Positions 37,151 through 46,586 of a stretch of DNA of 64,000 nt are shown piece by piece; the first letter of the stretch is position 1; every line of letters begins with the position of its first letter. The notes under the pieces were generated by a model that was given only the letters and a program-made list of their open reading frames with translations, was not told where the DNA came from and ran no database searches. The stretch comes from Thiomicrospira sp. ALE5 (lineage in GTDB: Bacteria; Pseudomonadota; Gammaproteobacteria; Thiomicrospirales; Thiomicrospiraceae): assembly GCF_900112445.1 (NCBI RefSeq), contig NZ_FOYY01000004.1, positions 1 through 64,000 on the forward strand, written 5' to 3'. The position numbers and the translations under genes were made by a program.

Positions 37151-38000
37151 TTCAAATCCTTTAAAGGCTTGGGTATTTAGCCTGCTGATCCTCGCCTCAT
37201 CGGCCAGTTTAGCACAACCCGTAGAGCGGATTATTTCTCTTGCACCCAGCCTAACCGAGTTGGTGTTTTCCGCCGGTGCTGGCGATAAACTGGTGGGTGT
37301 GGTCAGCTTTTCGGATTACCCGCCTGAGGCGTTAAATCGTGCCCATGTCGGCAGTTACAATGCCCTTAACCTAGAACGCATTATCGAACTCAACCCCGAT
37401 TTAATTCTCGCTTGGGCATCAGGTAATAAACCGCAAGACATTGCTCGCTTACAAAACATGGGCTTTCGTGTATTGGTGCGCGATACCCAACAACTCGATG
37501 ACATTCCAAATTTAATTGAAGAAATCGGTAGACTGACCGACCAGACTGACACAGCGCGAACAGAAGCCGAACGCTTACGCCAACAACTAAACTATCTGCG
37601 CGCACAGTATCAAGATAAAAGCCCCGTCAAGGTGTTTTACCAAGTGTGGAACCAACCGCTGATTACCGTCAATGGTGAACAATTTATTGGTCAGGCGATG
37701 GCACTGTGCGGTGGGATCAATGTTTTTGCCGACCAAACGGCCCTCGCGCCCCAAGTGAGTCGAGAAGCGGTGATTAAGGCTAACCCGGACATGATATTAC
37801 TCGGTGGCATGGACGAGGTGCAGCAGGCCTGGTTAAAAAGCTGGCAAGCCTTGACCTTTTTAACCGCACAACAAAATGGACAGATCATCACGCTGAATGC
37901 CGATCAATACCAACGCCCGACGGCGCGCCTAATTGATGGCCTAGCGGATTTGTGTCAGCTAATTGACCAAGCTCGAAATCAAGCTCGCCCAACCCGTTAG
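37137..38000 (+). CDS. btuF: Cobalamin-binding periplasmic protein BtuF
   Basis: The 287-residue protein has a signal peptide (VFSLLILASSASLAQP) and the BtuF/FepB-type binding fold: RIISLAPSLTELVFSAGAGD, VGVVSFSDYP and DLILAWASG. BtuF delivers cobalamin from BtuB to BtuCD. No btuC or btuD is in this window. It ends the cobO operon, and its last 42 bp overlap the end of convergent cobS. Confidence 0.9.
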   Translation: MHFINSNPLKAWVFSLLILASSASLAQPVERIISLAPSLTELVFSAGAGDKLVGVVSFSDYPPEALNRAHVGSYNALNLERIIELNPDLILAWASGNKPQDIARLQNMGFRVLVRDTQQLDDIPNLIEEIGRLTDQTDTARTEAERLRQQLNYLRAQYQDKSPVKVFYQVWNQPLITVNGEQFIGQAMALCGGINVFADQTALAPQVSREAVIKANPDMILLGGMDEVQQAWLKSWQALTFLTAQQNGQIITLNADQYQRPTARLIDGLADLCQLIDQARNQARPTR

Positions 38001-38738
38001 ATTCAGACTGACTAACGCAATCAAACCCAGCATCATCGCCAGTTCGATCAGCTCCGTCATCATGCCTGCCGTGTCGCCATTCATCCCGCCGAGGGTTCTA
38101 ACAATAACAAAACGAACCCACCACCAAACCAAGCCTAACAAGAGCAGGCCTGGTTGCAGCACCAACAACAGGAGCACCACGAATAAGCTCCAAAACACCA
38201 CCCATTTGCGGTTTAAACAACGGAACATGGATTTCGCCATGCCATGTTGACTGGCATAAGACGTGGTGACCATTAACACTAACGAGGCAACCCTGGCTAC
38301 CAGCGGAATCAGCAACAACCAAACCGCCAAATCCAACGTCAGTAACTCGACCAACAGCACCCATTTGGCTAACAGCAACAAAGCGATGGCTACGCCACCG
38401 CCCGTACCAATTCGACTGTCCTTCATCACCTCTAACGCGCGTTGCTGATTGCCACAACCTGCCAACCAGCCATCGGCAAAATCCGCGACACCATCAATAT
38501 GCAGTGCGCCGGTTTGCCAAACCCAAAATGCCAAAATCAACAAGGCCACCACACTGGTAGGCAAAGCAAATTGCACTAGGCTAAGCAGCCACAAGCCTGC
38601 CCCAATCAACAATCCAATCACCGGTAACCAAGCTAAAGCGCGCCCCATATCCTGTTCGGTCACCTGGGCAAACTGCGGAGTCGGCCAGCGCGTAAAAAAC
38701 TGTAAAGCCAACCAAAAAGACTTCAAACCCTGCGCCAT
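37959..38738 (-). CDS. cobS: Adenosylcobinamide-GDP ribazoletransferase (cobalamin synthase)
   Basis: CobS joins alpha-ribazole (phosphate) to AdoCbi-GDP in the membrane, the last joining step. The 259-residue hydrophobic protein has LQFFTRWPTP at the start, the conserved acidic motif GALHIDGVADFADGWLAG, and RIGTGGGVAIALLLLAKW. It is the last gene of the minus-strand operon cobU-cobT-cobC-cobS, 4 bp after cobC. Its end overlaps btuF tail to tail by 42 bp. Confidence 0.95.
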   Translation of the reverse strand: MAQGLKSFWLALQFFTRWPTPQFAQVTEQDMGRALAWLPVIGLLIGAGLWLLSLVQFALPTSVVALLILAFWVWQTGALHIDGVADFADGWLAGCGNQQRALEVMKDSRIGTGGGVAIALLLLAKWVLLVELLTLDLAVWLLLIPLVARVASLVLMVTTSYASQHGMAKSMFRCLNRKWVVFWSLFVVLLLLVLQPGLLLLGLVWWWVRFVIVRTLGGMNGDTAGMMTELIELAMMLGLIALVSLNLTGWASLISSLVN

Positions 38739-38742
38739 AAAC

Positions 38743-39357
38743 CTAGCCCTTGCTATCTAACCTGCGTTCTAACAGAGGCTGCATTAGACATAATTGACTA
38801 AACACGCCCTGTTCGGTGTGATGCACCTCAAATCCAATCAAAGTACCATAATCGATTCTCAACTGGAACAACGCCTCATTTGCTAAACCTAATTGCTGCT
38901 GCAACACCAAACGCATCGGCCCGCCATGACAAATACACAACACATCCTGCTTTAACGCGACCAAATCCAACCAGGCCTGCTGAATACGGCTTTGCATCGC
39001 CACAAAGGTTTCAGCCTGAGCAATAGCATAGTCAAATGGTTCATCGTAATAGGCTTGTAAGGCTTGGGGATTAATATCGGCTAAGGCACAGCCATCCCAG
39101 GCGCCCCAATCGCGCTCTTGCCAGTTGCTATCCAATAGCAAAGGACGCTGCATTTGCGCGGCTAAGTCCTGGGCTAAATTCGCACAGCGCGCTAGCGGTG
39201 AACTCACCAGTCTATCCACCTTCAAGGCCAACAAGGCTTGCTGCAGTCGTGATGCACTGTCAGCCTCCGCCAAACAATCGGTGCGCCCAATAAACGGTGT
39301 CCCTGAGAACTGTGCCATTAAAGCAGGATGGCGAACCAGATAAATGCTATTCATCAA
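38743..39357 (-). CDS. cobC: Alpha-ribazole phosphatase (histidine phosphatase family)
   Basis: CobC dephosphorylates alpha-ribazole phosphate or cobalamin phosphate. YLVRHPALM carries the RH of the histidine phosphatase family (here RHP rather than RHG), VSSPLARCANLAQDLA the phosphate-binding Arg, DWGAWDG the family W-G motif, and CICHGGPMRLVL the second catalytic His. Length 204 fits. Its setting between cobT and cobS supports the role over a generic phosphoglycerate mutase. Confidence 0.9.
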   Translation of the reverse strand: MMNSIYLVRHPALMAQFSGTPFIGRTDCLAEADSASRLQQALLALKVDRLVSSPLARCANLAQDLAAQMQRPLLLDSNWQERDWGAWDGCALADINPQALQAYYDEPFDYAIAQAETFVAMQSRIQQAWLDLVALKQDVLCICHGGPMRLVLQQQLGLANEALFQLRIDYGTLIGFEVHHTEQGVFSQLCLMQPLLERRLDSKG

Positions 39358-39383
39358 CAGACCTATTCATTAAAAAGCGACCA

Positions 39384-40436
39384 TTAAGATGCAGACACGG
39401 CCGCCTCAGCAAAAGTCGCCATTTGATTATGTAACCAGCAGCCCTGCTGCAATAAAGGCCAAGCAATGGCCGCACCCGAGCCTTCGCCCAAACGCAGATC
39501 GAGTTGTAATAAAGGCTGAACTTGAAGGGCGTCAAAACAGGCTTGATGCGCAGGTTCAACCGAACGATGACTAAACAGCCACCCGTGCTTGGCCCCGGGT
39601 GCGAGCTGTTCCGCGACTAAGGCTGCGGCGGTAGTAATCACGCCATCCACCAACACCGGCAAACCCAATTGCGCACAGCGCAAATAGGCTCCGGCTAGCG
39701 CCGCGATTTCCAACCCACCCAAACAGGCTAACACCGCGATAGGATCACGTGCATCCAACGCTTGATGCTGCACCATCACCTGCGCAAGTACCTGACGCTT
39801 ATGCGCTAAGCCGGTCGCATCCAACCCGGTACCGGCACCGACCAAAGGCGCTAAATCCAAGCCCGTTAGCTTAGCAATCAGTAAACTCGCTGCGGCGGTA
39901 TTGCCAATGCCCATTTCACCACCAATAAAACAATCGACCCCCGCTTGAAAAGCGCGATCAGCCGCCTGTTTGCCAACCTCCAACGCCGCCAGACATTGCG
40001 AATCCGTCATGGCTGTACCGTTTAAACTCGATGCCGTGCCTTTAGCTACCTTCGCGATCACCAGGCCTGGTTGCGGTGTAAATTCAGCATTAACGCCCAC
40101 GTCCACCACCTCAAACGCCATCTGCTGCTGTTTGGCTAACACCGCAATCGCCGCCCCGCCGTTCAAAAAGTTATGCACCATTTGAGCGGTCACTTCGGCT
40201 GGAAAAGCCGACACACCCGCTTGTGCTAAGCCATGATCAGCGGCAAATACACTCACCCAAGCCTTGCGCATTTGCGGTTGCTCGGTGCCCTGGATTGCCG
40301 CTAATCTAATTGCCAACTCCTCCAGTCGACCCAGCGAACCCGCTGGCTTAGTCAATTGTGCCTGACGCAAACGCGCCGACTCCGCCGCCTGCTCATCGAG
40401 TAATTTGATCGGCTGCTGCATCCATTTATCTGACAT
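39384..40436 (-). CDS. cobT: Nicotinate-nucleotide-dimethylbenzimidazole phosphoribosyltransferase
   Basis: CobT makes alpha-ribazole phosphate from NaMN and dimethylbenzimidazole. TKPAGSLGRLEELAIRLAAI, VFAADHGLAQAGVSAFP, GEMGIGNTAAASLL and the C-terminal LDLRLGEGSGAAIAWPLL (with the catalytic Glu) are all intact. Length 350. The upstream stretch to cobU holds repeated AAGGAT-like segments, one of which serves as ribosome-binding site. Confidence 0.97.
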   Translation of the reverse strand: MSDKWMQQPIKLLDEQAAESARLRQAQLTKPAGSLGRLEELAIRLAAIQGTEQPQMRKAWVSVFAADHGLAQAGVSAFPAEVTAQMVHNFLNGGAAIAVLAKQQQMAFEVVDVGVNAEFTPQPGLVIAKVAKGTASSLNGTAMTDSQCLAALEVGKQAADRAFQAGVDCFIGGEMGIGNTAAASLLIAKLTGLDLAPLVGAGTGLDATGLAHKRQVLAQVMVQHQALDARDPIAVLACLGGLEIAALAGAYLRCAQLGLPVLVDGVITTAAALVAEQLAPGAKHGWLFSHRSVEPAHQACFDALQVQPLLQLDLRLGEGSGAAIAWPLLQQGCWLHNQMATFAEAAVSAS

Positions 40437-40466
40437 GTTTCATCCTTGTTATCCTTATTACCCTTG

Positions 40467-40988
40467 CTATCCTTTAACCTTCATCGGAATACCGGCAACC
40501 ATCAGCGTCACTCGGTCAGCCATAGCGGCAATATTCTGATGCATCCGCCCTAGGGCATCCACATAATCTCGCGAGATCGCCCCCATTGGCACGACCCCCA
40601 TTGAAATCTCATTGGACACCATATAAAGCTCGCCTTTAAACACCGACAAAGCGGCCATAAACTCATCAATCGCCGCCTGATTAATCGTCGGATACTGACT
40701 AAAGCAGCTCATCAACCAGAGGGTTAAACAATCTATGATCACCACACCCTCCTGCGACTGTTGAAACAGTGCACCGGCTAAGTCTGTTTGAACTTCATAG
40801 GTTTGCCAACCAGCAGGCCTGCTCGCTTGATGGTGCGCGATGCGCTGTTGCATTTCAACATCCTGTACCTGCGCCGTGGCGATATAACAAACCGGAGCAC
40901 CCTGCACGGCTGCAAACTGTTCGACAAGTTTTTCAGCATAAGCACTTTTACCCGAACGCGCACCACCCAAAATCAGATGAATAGCCAT
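40467..40988 (-). CDS. cobU: Adenosylcobinamide kinase / guanylyltransferase
   Basis: CobU phosphorylates adenosylcobinamide and transfers GMP to it. The P-loop LGGARSGKSAYAEKL is at the N-terminus, HHQASRPAGWQTYE holds the guanylylated His region, and VSNEISMGVVPMGAISRDYVDALGRMHQ (in parts) is the family C-terminal signature. Length 173 is typical. It heads the minus-strand cob operon and is divergent from an ADP-ribosylglycohydrolase gene. Confidence 0.96.
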   Translation of the reverse strand: MAIHLILGGARSGKSAYAEKLVEQFAAVQGAPVCYIATAQVQDVEMQQRIAHHQASRPAGWQTYEVQTDLAGALFQQSQEGVVIIDCLTLWLMSCFSQYPTINQAAIDEFMAALSVFKGELYMVSNEISMGVVPMGAISRDYVDALGRMHQNIAAMADRVTLMVAGIPMKVKG

Positions 40989-41111
40989 AAACCTTCAGCC
41001 CTATTCTTTTGTAAAAGTACGCACTATAACATCAAAATACTTACACAGCTTTTTACAATTAAACCTCTAAACTTAATTCATAAACTTTTCTCGCCATACT
41101 TTGGAGCCACC

Positions 41112-42206
41112 ATGACACCACCCAATCTCGAACACGCCCAAGCTCGCAGTGCGCTGCAAGCCATGTATATTGGTGATAGTCTTGCCATGCCCGCCCACTG
41201 GTTTTATCGGGTATTTGATATCGAACAGGCGTTTAACGGCGGCATTACCCAATTCGAAGCCGCGCCGAAACATCATCCATCATCGATCATGTCATTGCAC
41301 TCCACTGCAGCAGGCGGACGCAAAAACGCACACAAACAGCCGCAACCCCACATTATTGGCGAGGTGATTTTAAAAGGAAAACGGGCATTTTGGGATCAAC
41401 CCTTTCAACACTACCATCAGGGCATGCAAGCCGGTGACAATACCCTCAACGCGCATTGCGCACGTTTGCTGATGCGCAACCTTGCACGTCAGCAAGGCCA
41501 CTATGATCCGCGGACTTTTTTAGCCGACTATATTGCGTTTATGACCGCCGATCCCGCTCAACACCCTGACACCTATGCCGAATCTTATCATCGTGGGTTT
41601 TTTGCCAACTACATCCAAGGCATCCCACCAGAAAAATGTGCAGCGGTGACCCACGATACGGCATCGGTTGGCGGGCTGGTCACCCTCGCCCCACTGGTTT
41701 TTGCCGCCCATTTACATGGCGCAGACTTGGCGAGCATTCAACAACAGGCTAAACAGCATCTTTATTTAACCCATCCTGATGCATCCTTGGCAAAAGTATG
41801 TGACCAGTACGTAAGCTTAATAGTCGCGCTTTGGCACACCGCTAACCCAGACGACACGCGTCTGCAGCTAGAGCATACCGCGAAAAACAGCGGATTCAAC
41901 CTGCCAAAACTGCTTGCTAAAAACCTAACGGATCGCGAGGTGGTCGGCCAAGTGTTTTCACCCGCTTGTTATATTAGTGATTCCTGGCCAAGTGTGCTCT
42001 ATTTAGCGCATAAATACGCTCAGGACCCTATAGCAGGCCTGCTGGCCAACGCCAATTTAGGCGGTGATAACGCACATCGAGGCATGATATTGGGTGTGCT
42101 ATTAGGGCTGATAAACCCTAATGCATTTGACGACTGGTTTGACCAGCTTAGGGATGAAAATGCGCTTAAACAAGAAATAGACAAGCTTTTAACGGCAACT
42201 GATTAG
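41112..42206 (+). CDS. ADP-ribosylglycohydrolase family protein
   Basis: The family removes ADP-ribose from modified proteins or hydrolyses related metabolites, using two magnesium ions. ARSALQAMYIGDSLAMPAHW is the N-terminal metal-site region and NANLGGDNAHRGMILGVLLGL is the C-terminal GGDxDxxG-like one, with Asn/His variation (GGDNAHRG). The ATG at 41112 starts the domain directly, giving 364 residues; the longer upstream frame crosses cobU and is rejected. It lies beside cobU. Its real substrate is unknown, and a link to NaMN or cobalamin metabolism is only suggested by position. The stop overlaps the convergent gene by 4 bp. Confidence 0.85.
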   Translation: MTPPNLEHAQARSALQAMYIGDSLAMPAHWFYRVFDIEQAFNGGITQFEAAPKHHPSSIMSLHSTAAGGRKNAHKQPQPHIIGEVILKGKRAFWDQPFQHYHQGMQAGDNTLNAHCARLLMRNLARQQGHYDPRTFLADYIAFMTADPAQHPDTYAESYHRGFFANYIQGIPPEKCAAVTHDTASVGGLVTLAPLVFAAHLHGADLASIQQQAKQHLYLTHPDASLAKVCDQYVSLIVALWHTANPDDTRLQLEHTAKNSGFNLPKLLAKNLTDREVVGQVFSPACYISDSWPSVLYLAHKYAQDPIAGLLANANLGGDNAHRGMILGVLLGLINPNAFDDWFDQLRDENALKQEIDKLLTATD

Positions 42207-43689
42207 TCAAATTGAAGACCTTTTATTAATAAGTCACCCATTCGTGTCCGATTCACAGGTTTACTGTACAAATAACCCTGTATAGTCGAGCACTTTTCAT
42301 TAAGCAGAAAGGTGTTTTGTGCTTGGGTTTCTACCCCCTCAGCCAGCACATTCAAACCCAACTGACTTGCCATGGCGATAATAGTGCGGGTAATAACCGC
42401 ATCTTCTTCATCAATTAACAGATCTCGAATAAAGGATCGGTCAATCTTAATTTTGTTTATAGGTAAACGCTTTATGTAAGCAAGTGAAGAATAGCCGGTG
42501 CCAAAATCATCAATGGCTAGGCTTATTCCCATCTGTTCTATGGTGTGTAAGCGCGACTTGACTTGCTCAAAATTAGTCATCAATTGCGTTTCGGTTATTT
42601 CAAACTCTAGCCAGTCTGCTTGGCACTCGTTGCTTTTTAAACACGCCTGCAACCAGTCAATGAAATCATCTTGTTGAATTTGCTTCACGCTCAAGTTAAG
42701 AGACAACTTACCCGGTTTGAGTCCCTCATCAATCCATGACTTGAGCTGCTGGGTAGCATGATTAATAACCCAGCGATCAACTTCCCACATGATGCCAGCC
42801 TCTTCTGCAATAGGTACAAAACGATCTGGCGCGAGCAAGCCCTGCTCAGGGTGATGCCAACGAATTAACGCCTCCATACCAACAATTGAATTTGAATAGG
42901 CATCGACTTGTGGCTGGTAATGAACTTCAAATTGATTAAACCTTAAAGCCTGTCGTAATCCTGCCTGTATTGCCATCTGCTCAACGGCTTGAGAAGTCAT
43001 ATCCTCGGTGTAAAACTGAAATTGATTTCGCCCTATATCTTTTGCACGAAACATCGCGGCATCAGCACAACGAAGCAAATCCTCAACACTGGTTCCATCC
43101 TGAGGATATAAGCTGATTCCAATACTGGCAGACACATAAAACTCATGGGGTTCAATTACAATAGGCTGTGCTAAGGATTGATTAATTTTTTGCGCTAACC
43201 CACTCACCTCGTGTAGCTGATCAAAGGACTCATGCAAAATAACAAACTCATCGCCCCCTAAGCGCGCTAAGGTATCATCGCCGTTCAACAACATACTTAA
43301 TCGCTTGGCCAGTTCACACAGCACTTTATCGCCCAATTCATGACCCAGTGAATCATTGATTTTTTAAACATGTCTAAATCAATAAACAACACCGAGAAGT
43401 GCTGGTCATGTAACTGGCATTTTTCTATCGCATGCTGCAATCTGTCTTGCATTAGTACACGATTAGGCAATTGAGTTAGATTATCGTGATAATGCTGATG
43501 CGCTAACAATTCCGCCTGTTTTTCCAACTGTAACTCCATTTTTTTTAAATGAGTCACATCCTCATACGAGCCCAACATCCCAATCACATCACCTTGCTCG
43601 TTACGCAATGCGAGTTTAGAGGTCAACCAAACTCTTATTTCACCATGACTATCATGATCATGGTCTTCTCTGGCTAAAAGGCCCAACAA
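42203..43689 (-). pseudogene. Truncated and frameshifted PAS/GGDEF-EAL gene
   Basis: The minus strand encodes the end of a PAS domain (from about 43689, GMLGSYEDVTHLKKMELQLE), then a GGDEF domain broken at a run of six T on the plus strand (43360-43365). One more base restores KKINDSLGHELGDKV. The second frame continues with ARLGGDEFVIL and an EAL domain (GMEALIRWHHPEQGL, DDFGTGYSSL). The R-x-x-D inhibitory site before GGDEF is absent (NGDD instead). The first part of the PAS domain and any usual start are missing. Without these defects it would make or degrade cyclic di-GMP. The frameshift could be a sequencing error, but the missing N-terminus could not. Confidence 0.8.
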
Positions 43690-43806
43690 TTAAGCTTATT
43701 AACGCTATTTGTCGTTATTTATTTGCTTCATTACGGATAAAAACCAAGCATTCTAGTGAAAAAAATCAGAGGGCTGCGGAATTAGCTAGCGCCTTTTTAC
43801 CCTGGA

Positions 43807-44385
43807 CTAGTTACGTTTTTGCCACAATTTATTGAGACACTTAGGGCACACGCTATAAATAACCTTGGTCGGCTTGACCAACTTGTCACCTAGTTCCGCT
43901 GGATCTGTCCAGCTATTCGAACCAAGAGGTTTAAGGCTATTACACATACTACAACGAATATACTTATAATCTACTCCTGAAGGTTTTCCTTCATCGGGTG
44001 TACTATCTTCAATATTTACACTATATTCAAAAGCCTCTTCCCTGAGTAAGCTATGCGTCATTGCAACAGCTCCATCAGGACATGGCGTTAATTGCAACTC
44101 CATAAAACGCTTGTGACTAGGGCTATCACACCTATATTCACGAAACATCACACTCTGCTTTAGTCGGCACACCTGAAGGCAGCTTTCAATATACATTCGA
44201 GTTGAATCACTGCGAATAAAAGATGACAAAGGACGTCCAATGATTTTTTCGGGTGCTAAGGAATCAGCTGCCCCAGCCTGCTCTGCAGCTTCTGTCCAAT
44301 GCGTTGACAATGAAATAATGACGTTATGCCGATCTACAACAACAGTCATTTGACCCGTGTCTGATGAATCAGCGTCCAGAGCCAT
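43807..44385 (-). CDS. PAS-like protein with C-terminal CxxC pairs
   Basis: The 192-residue protein begins with a PAS-like sensor segment (VVVDRHNVIISLSTHWTEAA, then IIGRPLSSFI). Its C-terminus has RCSMCNSL and VCPKCLNKLW, two CxxC pairs about 40 residues apart that could bind zinc or an Fe-S cluster. There is no output domain, so it may act by binding a partner. It starts 2 bp after the stop of the PAS-GGDEF-EAL gene and is probably co-expressed with it. No precise family is recognised. Confidence 0.75.
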   Translation of the reverse strand: MALDADSSDTGQMTVVVDRHNVIISLSTHWTEAAEQAGAADSLAPEKIIGRPLSSFIRSDSTRMYIESCLQVCRLKQSVMFREYRCDSPSHKRFMELQLTPCPDGAVAMTHSLLREEAFEYSVNIEDSTPDEGKPSGVDYKYIRCSMCNSLKPLGSNSWTDPAELGDKLVKPTKVIYSVCPKCLNKLWQKRN

Positions 44386-44387
44386 TT

Positions 44388-46586
44388 TTAAACAGTTCCA
44401 TTGCTTAAGAACTCAGCCTGAGGTCGTCCCAACAAATAGCCTTGTAGATAATCCGCGCCATACCTTTCTAGCCATTCTGCTTGTTGCTGCGTTTCGACAC
44501 CCTCGGCAACCGTTTTCAAGTCTAGCGCCTGCGCCATACCGATCATCGCCCTAACCAAAGATTGTGTTTGCGGTGACTCAGCCAACTCAAACACAAAGGA
44601 CTGATCAATTTTTAACACGTTAACCGGAATATTTTTAAGCATTGATAACGAAGCATAGCCCGTCCCAAAGTCATCGAGCATAATCTGAGCGCCTTGACTC
44701 CTTAACTCTGAGAGCACACTGATCATTAATGACAGATTTTGCATGGTCGCGGTTTCAGTAATTTCAAAATAAAAACGCGAAAGACTTAATCCTGACTTTT
44801 CAGCAATCGAGGATAACTGAAACGCTAAATGTTCAATATAAAACTGTAAAGGCGATAGATTTACCGCTATTTTAATAGTTTCATCAAGCGTCGAGCCTGC
44901 AATATCCTCGCACACCTTTTCAAACAAAGCCATACCCAGCTGGCCAATCAAACCATGCTGTTCAGCCAGCTCAATGAATAGATTGGGATAAACAAGATTT
45001 CCATGGGTATCTATCAGGCGGATCAAGGCTTCATAATGAATAGGTTTATCAGGTTGATCTGCGCTAAAAATAGGCTGGTAATGCATTTGAATATGCTTTA
45101 ACGGCTGAGCTACTGCCAAACGAATCTGACTCAGCATCACATTTGATTCAATAAGTTGATCTTCTTGCTTGGGCTCAAACACATGAAATGTGTTTCGACC
45201 TTTGTTTTTAGCCACATACATTGCCGCATCAGCACGGCGCATTAAATCCTCGACATTGTTTCCATCTTTGGGTGAAAATGCGATGCCAATCGATGCACTC
45301 AAAAAGTGTTTACCCTTTTGGGTTACATAAGGTTCCGATAGGATAGCTAACAAATCCTCAGTAACATGCTCAGCATCTTGTTTAGATTGAATCCTGGTTA
45401 ACACCAATACAAATTCGTCCCCGCCAATACGTGCTGTCATATCATTTTCTCGAATCCTCGAAACGATTCGCTGGGTTGCTTCGCGTAGAACCTTATCGCC
45501 TTCCGCATGCCCATAATGGTCATTAACATCTTTAAACTTATCAAGATCTAAAAACATCACCGCAATCTGGTATGGATGCTCATTTTTCAAACGCGATAAT
45601 CGCGCATCTAGCGTTTGGTTCAATAAGGTACGATTAGGCAGGCCTGTTAAGCTATCGTAAAAGGCAAGACGATCAAGTTGATTTTGATGATATTTTCGAT
45701 CTGTGATATCAGAAAAGGTTGCAGCATAAAATACTTTATCCGTCACATCATCTTTGATTCGGCTTATTTGTAACCACTCTGGAAACACCTCACCGGTTTT
45801 GCGCTTGTTCCAAATCTCTCCAGCCCACCAACCATGGTGATGAATTTCAGTCCACATATCTTGGTAAAATTCTTGAGGATGACGCCCTGAGTGTAAAATG
45901 GCAGGCGTTGCACCAAGTGCATCAAGCTGAGAGAAACCAGTAATTTCGGTAAAGGCATGGTTAACCTTAATGATCTTACCTCGATGATCGGTTATCATTA
46001 AACCTTCTCGAATCTGATCAATAATACTTGATGCCAGTCGAATAGAACTATCTGATAATTGCGTCAACGAAACCTCAGTTAACGACATTAAAAAGCGTGG
46101 CGATTTAACATCACCCAAAACTATTTTCTGAGCCCTCAAGGTAAAATCTTGCCCATCTTGGTGGGTAAAAATCGTATCAGCCGTCACATTTTTTTCAGAC
46201 AAACTAAGGTTTTTTAGTAACTTTATAAACAGAATACGACTTGGTTTACTCAAAAACTTCCGGAAATTACGACCCTCAAATTGACTATCCTTGTTTGCAA
46301 GCAATGATCTAGCTTTTGTATTAACTAATAGTATTTCACCATGATGATCAATCAACACAAGCGCAAGTGGCGACTCCATATAGAGAGTTTGATAAAAAGC
46401 CCTTCCATCCTCATTATCCATTTCTTGGCGAGTTTGCAGCTCAAGCTCTGCCTCAAGTTCGCTGATTCGCTGTTCAAAAAAAGCAGCTATATGCTCTAAA
46501 GATTGCCGCTCTTCATTCAACCGAGAATTTTCTTCACGATAGGCCAGGATATCTTGTTCAAGATGGCTATAATCTTGCGCATTCAT
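44388..46586 (-). CDS. PAS-PAS-GGDEF-EAL cyclic di-GMP regulator
   Basis: The 732-residue protein has an N-terminal coiled coil (about 1-60), two PAS domains (about 65-180 and 185-300, including FSQLDALGATPAILHSGRHP and VFYAATFSDITDRK), a GGDEF domain (about 310-465; ARIGGDEFVLVL intact, preceded by the inhibitory R-x-x-D motif REND) and an EAL domain (about 475-725; HYEALIRL and LDDFGTGYASL intact). Both activities could be functional. There is no membrane segment, so it is cytoplasmic. Its start overlaps the CheB-CheR fusion gene by 20 bp. Confidence 0.93.
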   Translation of the reverse strand: MNAQDYSHLEQDILAYREENSRLNEERQSLEHIAAFFEQRISELEAELELQTRQEMDNEDGRAFYQTLYMESPLALVLIDHHGEILLVNTKARSLLANKDSQFEGRNFRKFLSKPSRILFIKLLKNLSLSEKNVTADTIFTHQDGQDFTLRAQKIVLGDVKSPRFLMSLTEVSLTQLSDSSIRLASSIIDQIREGLMITDHRGKIIKVNHAFTEITGFSQLDALGATPAILHSGRHPQEFYQDMWTEIHHHGWWAGEIWNKRKTGEVFPEWLQISRIKDDVTDKVFYAATFSDITDRKYHQNQLDRLAFYDSLTGLPNRTLLNQTLDARLSRLKNEHPYQIAVMFLDLDKFKDVNDHYGHAEGDKVLREATQRIVSRIRENDMTARIGGDEFVLVLTRIQSKQDAEHVTEDLLAILSEPYVTQKGKHFLSASIGIAFSPKDGNNVEDLMRRADAAMYVAKNKGRNTFHVFEPKQEDQLIESNVMLSQIRLAVAQPLKHIQMHYQPIFSADQPDKPIHYEALIRLIDTHGNLVYPNLFIELAEQHGLIGQLGMALFEKVCEDIAGSTLDETIKIAVNLSPLQFYIEHLAFQLSSIAEKSGLSLSRFYFEITETATMQNLSLMISVLSELRSQGAQIMLDDFGTGYASLSMLKNIPVNVLKIDQSFVFELAESPQTQSLVRAMIGMAQALDLKTVAEGVETQQQAEWLERYGADYLQGYLLGRPQAEFLSNGTV

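Noticed and set aside
40788-41111. N-terminal extension of the ADP-ribosylglycohydrolase
   Set aside because: It lies over cobU in antisense, has no family similarity, and an ATG at 41112 begins the domain exactly.
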